DNA from: JBMORL01 sp049322335
GTDB lineage: Bacteria; Bacteroidota; Bacteroidia; Flavobacteriales_D; UBA2798
Assembly (NCBI GenBank): GCA_049322335.1
Contig: JBMORL010000022.1
Location: 109,477-173,476, forward strand
Length of the DNA stretch: 64,000 nucleotides
Direction of reading: 5' to 3'
Part shown: positions 1 through 9,543 of the stretch, in pieces
How the letters are laid out: each line of letters begins with the position of its first letter
Position numbering within the stretch: position 1 is the first letter of the stretch
Position numbers and translations under genes: made by a program
Notes under the pieces: model-generated
What the model was told of the DNA's origin: nothing
What the model saw: the letters and a program-made list of their open reading frames with translations, nothing else
The model's database searches: none

Positions 1-101
1 GGATTGTTTCAGATAACGACCGGGTATTAATAAATGCCAATAACTGGTTTGTGGATTTTCGGTTGTCGCTGGTGGAAATTGCGTTGAATTATGAATTTTA
101 G
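1..101 (+). CDS. 3' end of an unidentified protein
   Basis: The frame is open from the window edge to a TAG at 99-101 and encodes about 33 residues ending in LNYEF. A C-terminal Phe after alternating hydrophobic residues is common in outer-membrane beta-barrel proteins, but too little is visible to name the family. It converges on the DUF218 gene downstream. Confidence 0.5.
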   Translation, partial: IVSDNDRVLINANNWFVDFRLSLVEIALNYEF

Positions 102-103
102 TT

Positions 104-170
104 AATGGTCATTGGTTATTGGTGAATACAAAATGAGCACTCCCCTACTGACCAATGACTAACGACCATT
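104..170. repeat. Imperfect inverted repeat between convergent genes
   Basis: The left arm AATGGTCATTGGT (104-116) is matched on the other strand by 151-170, with a 7-base insertion (AATGGTC then ATTGGT). It lies between converging genes and could act as a bidirectional terminator. Related GTCATTGGTCAGTAGTCATT text occurs at about 50200-50220 and GTGGTCAGTAGTGATATCAC near 36306, so this is probably a dispersed intergenic repeat family. Confidence 0.5.
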
Positions 171-173
171 TTT

Positions 174-833
174 CTAATCCGTCCACCAATACCAGAATAG
201 TTTCATATACTCATTATTAACTGCAATCAAACCCTGTTCGTATTTCCACCACTCTTCTTCGTTGTAATTTGTAGCCGGTGCACCGTGAAGGATTACCGAA
301 TATTTTTCTTCATCAAATACTTTATCCACTTCCTTTCGTATTCTCCGTAAATGAAATTTAGAACTGACAATAATAAATTCATTAATACTTTTTTCTTCGC
401 AAAATTCATGAATAGCGGCAATCTCTTCACGTGTGCTTGTTGTTTTTTTGATGGCGATACACTGTCCGGGAGGAATTCCACATTTTTCGAGGCATAGTAC
501 TGACAGTTCAGATTCCATCAACGTATCACCGGTAATTTTTAACAGTTCTGGTTCATTTTCTCCAAGACAAACAAAAGTTGAGGCAAATCCATCCTTGTAA
601 AGTTTTGCTGCCTCCTTTCCTCTTTCATACGATGCCCCTCCCAAAACAAAACAATATTCAGTTTTTTTCAGCTCATCTTCTGTAATCAGCCTGTTGCCCA
701 TATAACGGAGAATTGGAAAACGACATAAATATACTGCCAGCAGAATTGAAAAATAAACAGCATAACGGATAAGGCGTTTACGGTGAAAGAAACGCTTTAG
801 TCCATCTTTTATTTTCATCCAGGCTGTTTTCAT
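174..833 (-). CDS. YdcF/SanA-like DUF218 membrane protein
   Basis: 219 residues. A basic N-terminus (about 1-22) precedes one membrane segment (about 23-45), then a DUF218 domain: the FVLGGASYERGKEAAKLY segment (glycine turn plus a conserved R-G), a central TREE segment (T-S-T-R-E-E) and the IIVSSKFHLRR strand-helix. These are typical of the ElyC/SanA/YdcF family, whose members act at the envelope and affect wall or polysaccharide metabolism; the exact reaction is not settled for most. The start overlaps the stop of the M48 protease gene by 4 bases, so the two are probably co-transcribed on the minus strand. Family call is fairly secure, function is not. Confidence 0.8.
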   Translation of the reverse strand: MKTAWMKIKDGLKRFFHRKRLIRYAVYFSILLAVYLCRFPILRYMGNRLITEDELKKTEYCFVLGGASYERGKEAAKLYKDGFASTFVCLGENEPELLKITGDTLMESELSVLCLEKCGIPPGQCIAIKKTTSTREEIAAIHEFCEEKSINEFIIVSSKFHLRRIRKEVDKVFDEEKYSVILHGAPATNYNEEEWWKYEQGLIAVNNEYMKLFWYWWTD

Positions 834-2065
834 TTTTTATCCAGGGCTTTTAATCTTTCCAGCAATGGCGGATGAGAATAATACATAAAAACATAGGCGG
901 GATGAGGAGTGAGATTACTGAGATTGTCAACCGACAATTTTTTCAATGCTGTTTTCAGTGCTTCTCCATCTGACGTTTTCCGGGCAAAAGCATCGGCAGC
1001 AAATTCATTTTTTCTTGAAATCACGTTCATCAATATTCCTGTAATGACTGAAACAGGCGTATACAAAATCGAAAAAGCAATAACTCCGATATGAAAAGAT
1101 GGTTGTGAAACTCCCAGTGCCATGGCCATTTCTTTATTGCCAATAAAAAAAGAAAGTAAATAAAGCAAAACAGCCGACTGAACAAGCGAAGCAACCAGTC
1201 CCGAAACGGTGTGTTTCAGTTTATAATGTCCTACTTCATGTGCCAGCACCGCTACCAGTTCTTCAGTGGTGTGTTTTTCGATGAGCGTATCGTACAACAC
1301 AATGGTTTTTTTCGGACCAAAACCGCTAAAAAAAGCATTGGCCTTTGTACTGCGCCTGGAACCGTCCATTACAAAAATATTTTTAAGCTGAAAACCGTTT
1401 TTTTGTCCGTAGGCTTCAATAGCAGAACGTAATTCACCTTCGGGCAAAGGAGTGATTTTATTGAAAAGGGGCAGAAATACAGAAGTATAAAACATAGCCA
1501 TTACCAGCATAAACAATGAAAGAATTCCCCATGACAACATCCAGAAATATTCTCCCGAATATTCAAAGAAATATACCAATGCAATAAGCAACGGCCCCCC
1601 GATAACGATCATCAGCAGGTAACCTTTCAGTTTATCAAAAATAAACGTAGATGGCGTGGTTTTATTGAATCCGTATTTTTCCTCGATCACAAAAGTGGAA
1701 TAAATGTCAAACGGAATGCCAATGATATCGTTAGCCACTGCGAGAATAAAAAAGAAAAGAAGCGAAACAAGCAAGGGATTCTCCGTTATTTCCCTTACGC
1801 AGCCATCCAGCCACGCAAACCCATCCAGGAAAAGAAAAACCATCATCACTGAAAAGCTGAAAAAAGATTCAATCCTGCCAAAACGGTCGTGTTCAGCATG
1901 ATAACGTTGTGATTTCATGTACTTTTCTTCATCATAAATTCCTTTTCCCTCTTCCGGAACAGGTTGCATACGTGCCCGTGAATTAAGAAACTCCAGCCAC
2001 CTTCCAAACAAAAAGTGGATCACAATTACAGACAGGTAGATATAAAACAGCGTTTCAGAATTCAT
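830..2065 (-). CDS. M48 family (Ste24/CAAX-type) zinc metallopeptidase
   Basis: About 411 residues from the chosen ATG at 2065. The frame can be extended upstream to a GTG at 2188, but the extra 41 residues are not family-like and the region fits another small gene better. The catalytic HEVGH motif sits in an AVLAHEVGHYKLKHT helix, followed by the third zinc ligand region NEFAADAFA. Several membrane helices precede and flank the catalytic domain, including the N-terminal Ste24 region with a YxxSQ-like KYMKSQRYH segment. Members are integral membrane proteases; in yeast Ste24 processes a-factor, while bacterial relatives are linked to membrane-protein quality control. Overlaps the DUF218 gene by 4 bases. 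Confidence 0.9.
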   Translation of the reverse strand: MNSETLFYIYLSVIVIHFLFGRWLEFLNSRARMQPVPEEGKGIYDEEKYMKSQRYHAEHDRFGRIESFFSFSVMMVFLFLDGFAWLDGCVREITENPLLVSLLFFFILAVANDIIGIPFDIYSTFVIEEKYGFNKTTPSTFIFDKLKGYLLMIVIGGPLLIALVYFFEYSGEYFWMLSWGILSLFMLVMAMFYTSVFLPLFNKITPLPEGELRSAIEAYGQKNGFQLKNIFVMDGSRRSTKANAFFSGFGPKKTIVLYDTLIEKHTTEELVAVLAHEVGHYKLKHTVSGLVASLVQSAVLLYLLSFFIGNKEMAMALGVSQPSFHIGVIAFSILYTPVSVITGILMNVISRKNEFAADAFARKTSDGEALKTALKKLSVDNLSNLTPHPAYVFMYYSHPPLLERLKALDKK

Positions 2066-2076
2066 TTCAAATTTTT

Positions 2077-2193
2077 TTAAGCCAAAACAATAAATGCCAC
2101 CAGTAAGGCCATGATGCCCCCGCAGATGAGCAATAAATACAAAACCATTTTCCATGCCAGCCAGTGTCCGTATTTTTCGTTCAGGCACAACAT
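2077..2193 (-). CDS. Small single-pass membrane protein, 38 residues
   Basis: ATG at 2193, TAA at 2077-2079; starts MLCLNEKYGHWLAWKM and then runs as one hydrophobic helix (VLYLLLICGGIMALLVAFIV) to the stop. A GTG at 2217 would add eight residues (V-P-A-I-I-D-R-L). It ends 11 bases before the M48 protease start on the same strand, so it may be translated from the same message. An amphipathic N-terminus plus one clean membrane span is what a real small membrane protein looks like, and the protease frame through this region reads as non-family text. No family recognised. Confidence 0.5.
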   Translation of the reverse strand: MLCLNEKYGHWLAWKMVLYLLLICGGIMALLVAFIVLA

Positions 2194-2273
2194 TAATCGA
2201 TCAATAATAGCAGGCACAAAATGAATTTTGGCTAATGTACAAATGAAATCCTAAAAAATTGTAATTTCATGAC

Positions 2274-2833
2274 ATGAAACTCGACCGATCGTTTTACGAG
2301 CGTGAAGATGTGGTAACTATCAGCCGCGAACTACTGGGAAAGGTATTATTCTCCCGCAGCGGAAAAACGATCACAGCCGGCATCATCACCGAAACCGAAG
2401 CTTATGCGGGAATTACCGATAAAGCCTCTCACGCCTGGAACAATCGAAGAACAGAACGGACAAAAATTATGTATGAAACCGGTGGCATTTCCTATGTCTA
2501 CCTTTGTTACGGCATTCACCATTTATTTAATGTTGTGACCAATAAAAAAGATATTCCCCATGCTATTCTCATCCGCGCTTTATCGCCCCTGGAAGGAATA
2601 AAAACCATGCAAACCCGCAGAGGAAAAAATGTTCCGAAAGAAAAACTTTGCAGCGGCCCCGGAAGTTTGTCTGTAGCCATGAATATTTCAGTAAAAGATA
2701 CAGGAAAAAATCTTCTTGGCGACAGGATCTGGATAGAAGATACCGGAATAAAAATAAATCATAAAGAAATTTCAATCACACCACGGATTGGAGTGGATTA
2801 CGCAGGAGAAGATGCAAAATTGCCTTACCGGTT
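2274..2833 (+). CDS. DNA-3-methyladenine glycosylase (AAG/MPG family), 3' end lost in gap
   Basis: 186 residues are readable before the run of Ns. The family pattern is clear: LARELLGK-like SRELLGKVLF near the start, the ITETEAYAG segment with the catalytic Glu, SHAWNNRRTERTKIMYE, the YVYLCYGIHHLFNVV DNA-intercalating region and CSGPGSLSVAM. The enzyme removes 3-methyladenine, hypoxanthine and other alkylated purines as the first step of base excision repair. Family members are about 190-210 residues, so only the last dozen or so are missing. The apparent continuation past the Ns is the antisense of the next gene and should be ignored. Confidence 0.92.
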
Positions 2834-2933
2834 NNNNNNNNNNNNNNNNNNNNNNNNNNNNNNNNNNNNNNNNNNNNNNNNNNNNNNNNNNNNNNNNNNN
2901 NNNNNNNNNNNNNNNNNNNNNNNNNNNNNNNNN
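2834..2933. other. Scaffold gap (100 Ns)
   Basis: Exactly 100 Ns, the usual placeholder for a gap of unknown size. Both flanking genes run into it convergently and each lacks only a short C-terminus, so the true missing sequence may be short. Confidence 0.98.
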
Positions 2934-5008
2934 CAGCGGTTTTGTGAGTTGCCGGCCATAGTGGATGTTGTTCCAACGGGTTTGTCTTTTCCATAACCTT
3001 TGTATTGCAATCTTTTTTTATCAATGCCCAGATCGACCAAAAACTTATACACCACCTTTGCCCTTTCTTCCGATAGTTTCTGCATCACTTTCGCATCGCC
3101 ATCGCCACCCATGGCGTGTCCTCCTATAAGGATTTTCATTTTCGGGTATTGTTTCATCAGGTTATACACATGATACAGTTCAGCTTTCGAATTATAATGC
3201 AGTTCGGCTTTATCTTCTTCAAAAAACACATTATTAAGGTGAATACTCTGATCTTTTTCAATGGGCTTAAGATACAGCACCACTTCTTTTTCGGCATGTT
3301 CTTCAATATCCGCCAGGTCAATATTCACCCGTTCGCCTACATAACCTGCGTAATTGGCCATAATACTGTAATGAAATCCACCGCGAAGAACTGTCCCGAA
3401 TTTTCCGTCTCCGGGATTGGTAAATTGTTTGTTGATGAGGCTGTCGTTTTCAATCATTTTGTAAGTGATCTCTGCCAGCATAGGTTGTGACGTTTTGGAG
3501 TTGTACACTATGCCTTTGATCACACATAACGGTATGGGCCTTGCTTTTTCAGGAAGTTCGATACGAAAAATATCGAGGCTGCCAATACTGTTTTCATCCG
3601 AAATCATATACGCCCATTTTCCTTTTGAGTCGGTGGAAAAATAGGCATCCCACCCTTTTCCGTTGATAGCCGGCCCGAGATTTACCGGTGTGCTCCAGTT
3701 GGTCCATGAATCATCCAGCCTCCGGGTCATGTATACATCAGCACTTCCGTAACCCGGCAATCCTTCCGAGGCATAATACATTGTAATACCATCAGCTGCC
3801 ATAAAAGGGCCTATTTCATCAGCAAACGTATTGATCACTCCACCGCAGTTTACCGGCTCTGAAAAGCTTCCATCCGCTTTTTTCTTTGAAAAATAAATAT
3901 CCTTTTCGCCATGTGTGTCTTTTCTTTCGATACAAAGAACGAGCACATCCCCATCCGGACTCATACTCGCTTCCACGTAACGGGCATCGTTATAATAATT
4001 ATCCACCTCCAGTTTTTTGGGCATCGACCAACCATTTCCTTCGCGGTAACAGATGGAAAAACCGGCTTCTTTGAATTTCCCTTTTTCATCATATACGTGC
4101 TTCACCACCATCCACGAATTATCTGCTGCTACAGCCACTACTCCGTTATGAGAGTCGTTATTGACGGGTGCTCCGATATTCATTGCTTTTCCCCAGCTAC
4201 CGTTTTCATCCAGTCCAGAATACCAGACGTCTTCGTATTCTTTGTTCTCACCTATATTCTGCGCATCGCCTTCACGTATAAAATAAAGTGTTTTTCCGTC
4301 ATGTGAAATAACAGGATGTTTTTCAGTGTGAATGGTATTCACGTTACTTCCCAGGTTTTCTTTTTTTGTGCCGGCAAAATCTCCTTCCACCACATTCATT
4401 GGCCCGCGGTCCTGGAACAATTCAACGTGATTGATATAAATACTGCTTTTGCTGTGAAAATAAAACCCGATTCCGCTTTCCACATCAAAAGGCCAGGCTT
4501 CGGTTTCTGCCACCAGCACAGAATCGATGTAATAGAGATTTTTGGTGCCGTTATAATGAAGCGTGAGACGATGATAATTTCCATCACCCACCTTTATTGT
4601 TGTTTTCGCCCACTCTTTTTTCATATCTTCCTTTCCTGCAGAATAATGCATCACGGTATAATATCCTGATTTTTTAACAGCAAAAATCCGGTTGTTGTTG
4701 ATGTCTTCGCAATCCCATAAAACTCCAAACTGAGAGGAAGAAGAACCCGAGGCAAATTTGAATGATGTAACTATTTTAAACGGTGAGCGGTGATTTAATG
4801 AAAATGAATTATAACTGATCCACCACCAGCCGTCTTTTTTCATGGTGATGACATAATTATCTTCCTTCACTTCTGTTTTGGTGACTTCATCATTCTTGAT
4901 CAGCCATTGATCTTTATTATCCGTAAAATCTTCACGATATAAGGATTGCGTCTGTGAATGACAAACACCTGTTGCCAGTAAAAAGATAAAAATTAGAAAT
5001 TGCCTCAT
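2934..5008 (-). CDS. OmpA-family protein with WD40-like (PD40) propeller, C-terminus lost in gap
   Basis: 691 codons are readable. Signal peptide at 1-18 (MRQFLIFIFLLATGVCHSQ). Residues about 20-205 look like a LamG/3-keto-disaccharide hydrolase-type beta-sandwich. About 225-480 carry PD40-type propeller blades, for example HPVISHDGKTLYFIREGD and IGPFMAADGITMYYAS. A carboxypeptidase-regulatory-like beta-sandwich follows (about 495-585), then an OmpA domain (FEEDKAELHYNSKAEL; LSEERAKVVYKFLVDLGI; the KGYGKDKPVG segment) that stops at NSQNR, where family members normally have fewer than ten residues left. OmpA domains bind peptidoglycan, so this is probably a periplasm-facing outer-membrane-anchored protein. 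Confidence 0.88.
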
Positions 5009-5135
5009 TTCAGAAAGTTTGTGAGTATAAAATTAGTGAAAGATTTTGAAATATAGTTTAACGTTTTAGGATCTAAGTTTTAGGTTTAGAGCTAAGACAT
5101 ACTGAAAAATTCGCTATTTAAACAATCAAACCATA

Positions 5136-5274
5136 GTCAGGTCGAGTAGACATATGCACCTAACATGGCGTATCGAGACCCGATATGATTAGTTTGTTTA
5201 ATCCGTGTCTGTTCCCGATCACGCTTTACGTGACAAGTCCGCTGCGTTAAATGCACACAGCTACCCGAACTGAC
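5136..5274. repeat. 139-bp element with 35-base inverted ends
   Basis: The arms 5136-5170 and 5240-5274 are inverted copies with about 25 of 35 positions matching; the outermost pair reads GTCAGGTCGAGTAG and, inverted, GTCAGTTCGGGTAG. A small hairpin TCACG-CTTTA-CGTGA lies near 5219-5233. A diverged solo copy of the right half occurs at about 50229-50296. No coding frame is evident, so it is a MITE- or REP-like dispersed element. Confidence 0.55.
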
Positions 5275-5285
5275 AATAAGTGAAC

Positions 5286-6332
5286 TTATAATTTCTCATC
5301 CACCAGCTTACGAATCCCTTCACTGGCCCAGGTTTTGAAATTTCCTTTTTCATCGGAATAAATGAGATAGGCATCCAGTTTAAGTTCGGGATGGGCAGCA
5401 AGAAATTCTTTTGTTTTTTCCACACCCATCACCATAAAAGCGGTGGCAAAAGCATCAGCAGAAGCGCAATCGGGAGCAAGTACAGAAGCACTTAACAGGT
5501 TATGCTGAACGGGAAAACCGGTTTTCGGATCAATAGTATGAGAGTATTTTGTTCCGTCTTTAACATAAAATTTCCGGTAATTTCCCGATGTGGCCAATGC
5601 ACGGTTTTCGAGAGAAATGATGGCCTGCAACTGGTGGTCGTTGTTGTTTTCTACAGGTTTATCAATACCGATCTGCCAGTTATTTCCCTGCCCATTTTTT
5701 CCTTTTGCGCGCACTTCTCCGCCAATTTCTACCATGTAGTGATGAATATTTTTTTTCTCCAGCATTTCGCAAATCAGGTCAACTGTATATCCCTGTGCAA
5801 TGCCATTAAAATCCAACCGGGTAAATTTACTGCATTCAACAGCCGGTTTGCGGGAAGGAACCAACCTGCAACTATCAAAGGAAATATATTGAAGAAGAGA
5901 ATCTACTTTCATAGAATCTATTTTATCAGGCACCAGTGCTTCAGCAGAAAATCCCCAGTATTTTACCAATGGCATTACAGCGGGATTAAAAGCTCCCTCA
6001 GTGATGTCGTGAATAATTTTTGACTGCCTGAATACATTTGTAAATGAATTATCATTAAACCCGAGGCCACGATATGTACTTTCTGTTTTATTAAACTCAT
6101 TGATCACACTGTTTTCTACATACGTTGAAAGCTGGCGATCCATCTCATCAAATATCCCCTGAACTTCTTTTGAAACATCAGCAGAATCTGCTGAAAGATA
6201 CTTGATCATAAAAGTAGTTCCCTGCGCGCGCCCGGTAAGTTCCATAACAATTTTTTCACTGTTTTTTTCTTTGGCGGTGTCGCCACATGAAAAAAATAAA
6301 AATGCGATAGAAAAATAAAACAGGTTTTTCAT
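5286..6332 (-). CDS. apbE: FAD:protein FMN transferase (ApbE), lipoprotein
   Basis: 348 residues. Starts with a lipoprotein signal (MKNLFYFSIAFLFFSCGD, lipobox FFSC). ApbE signatures: RAQGTTFMIKY near the N-terminus; LDFNGIAQGYTVDLICE, the flavin-binding region; VEIGGEVRAKG; GNYRKFYVKDGTKYSHTIDPKTG; and ASADAFATAFMVMG, which includes the metal-binding Asp. The enzyme transfers FMN from FAD to a threonine of target proteins, such as the NqrB/NqrC and RnfD/RnfG subunits, in the periplasm. None of those targets lies in this window. Its start overlaps the downstream end of the 6329-7201 lipoprotein gene by 4 bases, so the two form one minus-strand unit. Confidence 0.95.
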   Translation of the reverse strand: MKNLFYFSIAFLFFSCGDTAKEKNSEKIVMELTGRAQGTTFMIKYLSADSADVSKEVQGIFDEMDRQLSTYVENSVINEFNKTESTYRGLGFNDNSFTNVFRQSKIIHDITEGAFNPAVMPLVKYWGFSAEALVPDKIDSMKVDSLLQYISFDSCRLVPSRKPAVECSKFTRLDFNGIAQGYTVDLICEMLEKKNIHHYMVEIGGEVRAKGKNGQGNNWQIGIDKPVENNNDHQLQAIISLENRALATSGNYRKFYVKDGTKYSHTIDPKTGFPVQHNLLSASVLAPDCASADAFATAFMVMGVEKTKEFLAAHPELKLDAYLIYSDEKGNFKTWASEGIRKLVDEKL

Positions 6333-7201
6333 TTCAAAGTAATCTTTACGAATCCGCCATCAGTATTTCCATCTCCACTGCCGGAAATGATTTTTTTTGC
6401 AATAATTACATCATTACCTATCCACCGTGCCATTTCCAGGCCATAATCTTCCGGAAACACTTCACATTTCCTCACCAGGATTCCATTCTTTACTTCAAGA
6501 ATATTGAAGCCATTTGCACTGAAACCGGCTACAAGATCCGTATTGGAACAAAAAAGGTGTTTTCCATCCGGAGATTCTTCCGGATAACCGCAGACTTCAA
6601 AAATAGTTCCTGAGGCATCTGCCAAAAAATAGGATCGTCCTTCGTAATACATGGCGCAGATACAATCTATCCCTGAAAGTTTTAGTTTTCCGTCATAGAT
6701 ATAAAATTCCTCAATTGTGTAATTGTTTTCAAGACTGTCGGGATATTCGGGATAAAAATTTTCGAAACGGTTAACAAACCGGTGTTCCTTTTTATCTCCT
6801 TTTACCACCAATATATCTCCTTTTCGCAAAATACGTTTGTTTCCTTTCAGCGCATCTTCCTCCATGGTAACGAATGCCTTTTTGATATTGGAAAGTCCGA
6901 TGAGTGAAAAAAATTGTTCGGGATACCGGGTTTCACTAAGCAGATCTGACTTATTTGAACCTGTAGTGGTTCTCAGCCGTTCGTATTCATTTTTTGATAT
7001 TGACTTCATTTCAAAACAAGACTCCGGTGTTAACAAGGCAGAAGTCGTATCGGTAACCGGAAGAGAAGAAACTGTATCCGGAATAGCAGTCACAGAATCT
7101 TTTGGATTTTCCTTTACATTTTGTTTCCCGTTCATTTCACCACAGGATGAAAGGAACTGAAAAAGTGATATTATTTGCAGGAAGCGGATACTATTTTTCA
7201 T
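6329..7201 (-). CDS. Hypothetical lipoprotein upstream of apbE
   Basis: 290 residues. Lipoprotein-type start (MKNSIRFLQIISLFQFLSSCGE) with Cys about residue 20, a low-complexity linker rich in D, S and T (about 30-60), then a globular beta-rich region with segments such as GIDCICAMYYEGRSYFLADASG and ARWIGNDVIIAKK that suggest a small propeller-like or beta-sandwich fold. I do not recognise the family. It overlaps apbE by 4 bases, so the two are probably translated together, but nothing ties its role to flavinylation. Confidence 0.7.
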   Translation of the reverse strand: MKNSIRFLQIISLFQFLSSCGEMNGKQNVKENPKDSVTAIPDTVSSLPVTDTTSALLTPESCFEMKSISKNEYERLRTTTGSNKSDLLSETRYPEQFFSLIGLSNIKKAFVTMEEDALKGNKRILRKGDILVVKGDKKEHRFVNRFENFYPEYPDSLENNYTIEEFYIYDGKLKLSGIDCICAMYYEGRSYFLADASGTIFEVCGYPEESPDGKHLFCSNTDLVAGFSANGFNILEVKNGILVRKCEVFPEDYGLEMARWIGNDVIIAKKIISGSGDGNTDGGFVKITLK

Positions 7202-7280
7202 GGTAGCAAAGATGCATCAAAACAATAAAAAAACAATCGTTTATCCGGGAAAAACACTATTTTAGTCAAAAAAACATCCT

Positions 7281-7823
7281 ATGAAAAGCCTTCTTTACGT
7301 TTTTGTTTCCGTTTTAATTTCCCTTTCCTGCAGCAGCGACATCAGCAAGAACAAGAGCAACAGCAAGAGTCAATCGGGCCCAGGCCCGGAAAAGCAAAAA
7401 TTGCCGGAAAAGTTTGAGATAGAAATTCTGGAATGGGGCGGCATGGTAAATGGCGATGATCATTGGCTGATCACTCCCGATTCCATTATTTTCACTTCCG
7501 CTTATGTTGATCCTGAACTGGATTCTGCTGTTACTGTGATAAAACGTTTTGCTTTAACAAAAGAACAAGCAAAGAAAATCAGTTCGGCCCTGGCTGAATT
7601 AAAACCGGATACTTTTCCCAAAGATAATGTCGGCCATTCCGCACCAGATGACCTGAGGGAATTTGATTTTACTGTGACAACAGATGGGGTAAAAAATGAA
7701 TTCCACATCTATTGCCAGCGAATCACCTTAGTTGAAAATCTTGTAACCGCTATAAATGAAATTTTACCTGAAACAGACAGGATTGCTTATAATGAGAGTT
7801 ATTTTGGGCGTTGCGGGAGGTAA
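7281..7823 (+). CDS. Hypothetical lipoprotein, 180 residues
   Basis: Starts MKSLLYVFVSVLISLSCSSD with a lipobox at residue 17, then a charged linker (K/N/S/G/P-rich, about 20-45) and a domain with EILEWGGMVNGDDHWLITPDSI, FALTKEQAKKI and EFDFTVTTDGVKNEFHIY. Unknown family. Its last 75 bases are repeated almost exactly at 9544-9618, beyond the next gene, which suggests a duplication or insertion event here. Divergent from the lipoprotein-apbE pair upstream. Confidence 0.7.
   Translation: MKSLLYVFVSVLISLSCSSDISKNKSNSKSQSGPGPEKQKLPEKFEIEILEWGGMVNGDDHWLITPDSIIFTSAYVDPELDSAVTVIKRFALTKEQAKKISSALAELKPDTFPKDNVGHSAPDDLREFDFTVTTDGVKNEFHIYCQRITLVENLVTAINEILPETDRIAYNESYFGRCGR
7748..7822 (+). repeat. 75-bp direct repeat, left copy
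   Basis: The end of the 7281-7823 gene. It matches 9544-9618 at 72 of 75 positions without gaps. The two copies bracket the T9SS repeat protein gene. Confidence 0.9.
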
Positions 7824-7870
7824 TTATTGAGTGTATTAAATAAAATCGTATTTCAGCTACTACTAAAAAA

Positions 7871-9448
7871 ATGAAAAAACTATTTTGCCTGATTTTACTT
7901 TTTTCCCCTGTACAGGTTTTTTGTCAGATTACTTTTCAAAAAACTTTTGGCGGAACAAATGCTGAATTTTTTTGGTCACTACAACCAACTGATGGAGGAT
8001 ATATCCTGGTTGGAAACACAAGTAGCTTTGGCCAGGGCGATATTTATTTAATCAAAACAAATGATTACGGTGACACTATTTGGACCAAAACATTTGGCGG
8101 AAGTCTTTCTGAATACGGTTTGTCGGTTTACCCAACCAATGATGGCGGGTATATTATTTCCGGGGGCACTTATAGTTCGGGTGCAGGAAACAGCGATGGT
8201 TATCTGGTAAAAACCGACAGTAGCGGAAATTTTATTTGGTCAAAAACATACGGCAACTTATATAACGAGGACATTAATATTGTCAGGCCAACTTTTGATG
8301 GCGGATATATTCTTCTTGGATCTTCCTCGTCTTTTGGCACATCAACAACGGATTTTGATATTTATCTTATCAAGACCGATTCAAATGGCGACACAATCTG
8401 GACCAAAACATTTGGCGGGACAGGAAGCGACAATGCTTTATACCTTCAACAAGCCAAGGATAGCGGATACGTCATTACCGGTTACACAAATAGTTTTGGG
8501 GCGGGACAAGACGATGTTTTTTTACTTAAAACTGATACCAACGGAAATTTACTGTTCCTTAAAACTTATGGTGGCGTTGATGGTGATGCCGGCAGTTCTG
8601 TTCAACAGACCAAAGATGGTGGATATATTATATCGGGAAAAACTCACAGCTTTGGGGCGTTCTCAAATGATGGAGACGTTTATTTAATTAAAACTGATAG
8701 CATTGGAGATGTTGCCTGGACAAAAACATTTGGAGGAGCTGGTACAGACTGGGGACATTCGGTTCAACAGACCTCTGATGATGGATTTGTGATAGCAGGT
8801 GAAACATGGAGTTTTGGAGCCGGACAGAATGATGTTTATGTGTTAAAGACCGATAGCAATGGAAACCTGCTTTGGTCAAAAACTTTTGGAGGTAGTTCTT
8901 TCGACCACGGACGATCCGTTCATCAAACCAATGATGCCGGGTTTATTATCGCCTGTAATTCTTCCAGTTTCGGAATGGGGAATTTCGATCTGTATTTAAT
9001 CAAAACTGATCCCGTTGGCAGTAGCGGATGCAATGAAAGCAATGCCGCAACAATAACAACTACCCCTGCCGCTCAAACTACAATTCCCGCTGCAAATGTA
9101 TCTGCAACAAATACTATTTTATCAGTTCCTGCTATCCTTATCGGTAACGGATGTATAACCTCTTCCCTTTGCGGTAACGTTGGAATGAATGAATGGATCG
9201 CCAGTAATCCGTTCCTGATATATCCAAACCCATTTTCGGAAGTAACTACTTTAAAGACCGATATTTTTTTAAACGATGCGACTCTCAGAGTTTACAATTC
9301 TCTCGGGCAGACTGTAAAACAAATAAACAACATTTCGGGGCAGACTATCACTTTGCATCGTGAAAACTTACCAGGCGGCTTGTATTCCATTCAACTGATA
9401 CAGGATAACAAAATAATTACTACAAACAAATTATTAATCAGCAAATGA
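7871..9448 (+). CDS. Secreted tandem-repeat protein with T9SS type A sorting domain
   Basis: 525 residues with a signal peptide ending at about FCQ (residue 19). About seven repeats of roughly 50-60 residues follow, each with W(S/T)KT(F/Y)GG, then Q.T.DGG(Y/F)II.G, SFGAG and D.YL(I/L)KTD; this resembles propeller-like delta-60 repeats common in Bacteroidota. A short T/A/P-rich linker leads to a C-terminal T9SS type A domain (IYPNPFSEVTTL, LRVYNSLGQTVKQI, LPGGLYSIQL, KLLISK). Such proteins cross the outer membrane by type IX secretion and are usually cell-surface attached. No catalytic motif is visible. Confidence 0.85.
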   Translation: MKKLFCLILLFSPVQVFCQITFQKTFGGTNAEFFWSLQPTDGGYILVGNTSSFGQGDIYLIKTNDYGDTIWTKTFGGSLSEYGLSVYPTNDGGYIISGGTYSSGAGNSDGYLVKTDSSGNFIWSKTYGNLYNEDINIVRPTFDGGYILLGSSSSFGTSTTDFDIYLIKTDSNGDTIWTKTFGGTGSDNALYLQQAKDSGYVITGYTNSFGAGQDDVFLLKTDTNGNLLFLKTYGGVDGDAGSSVQQTKDGGYIISGKTHSFGAFSNDGDVYLIKTDSIGDVAWTKTFGGAGTDWGHSVQQTSDDGFVIAGETWSFGAGQNDVYVLKTDSNGNLLWSKTFGGSSFDHGRSVHQTNDAGFIIACNSSSFGMGNFDLYLIKTDPVGSSGCNESNAATITTTPAAQTTIPAANVSATNTILSVPAILIGNGCITSSLCGNVGMNEWIASNPFLIYPNPFSEVTTLKTDIFLNDATLRVYNSLGQTVKQINNISGQTITLHRENLPGGLYSIQLIQDNKIITTNKLLISK

Positions 9449-9543
9449 TAAGACGATAAAAAATACCGAAACGAAGTTCAGAAATATATCAGTCGGTTCT
9501 GTCGGAGCCTGATTACTGTTTAACCTGCCGATTGGCAGACAAA

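Noticed and set aside
2274..2996. One continuous plus-strand protein through the N run
   Set aside because: The part after the Ns is the antisense of the OmpA-domain gene; the glycosylase simply ends in the gap.
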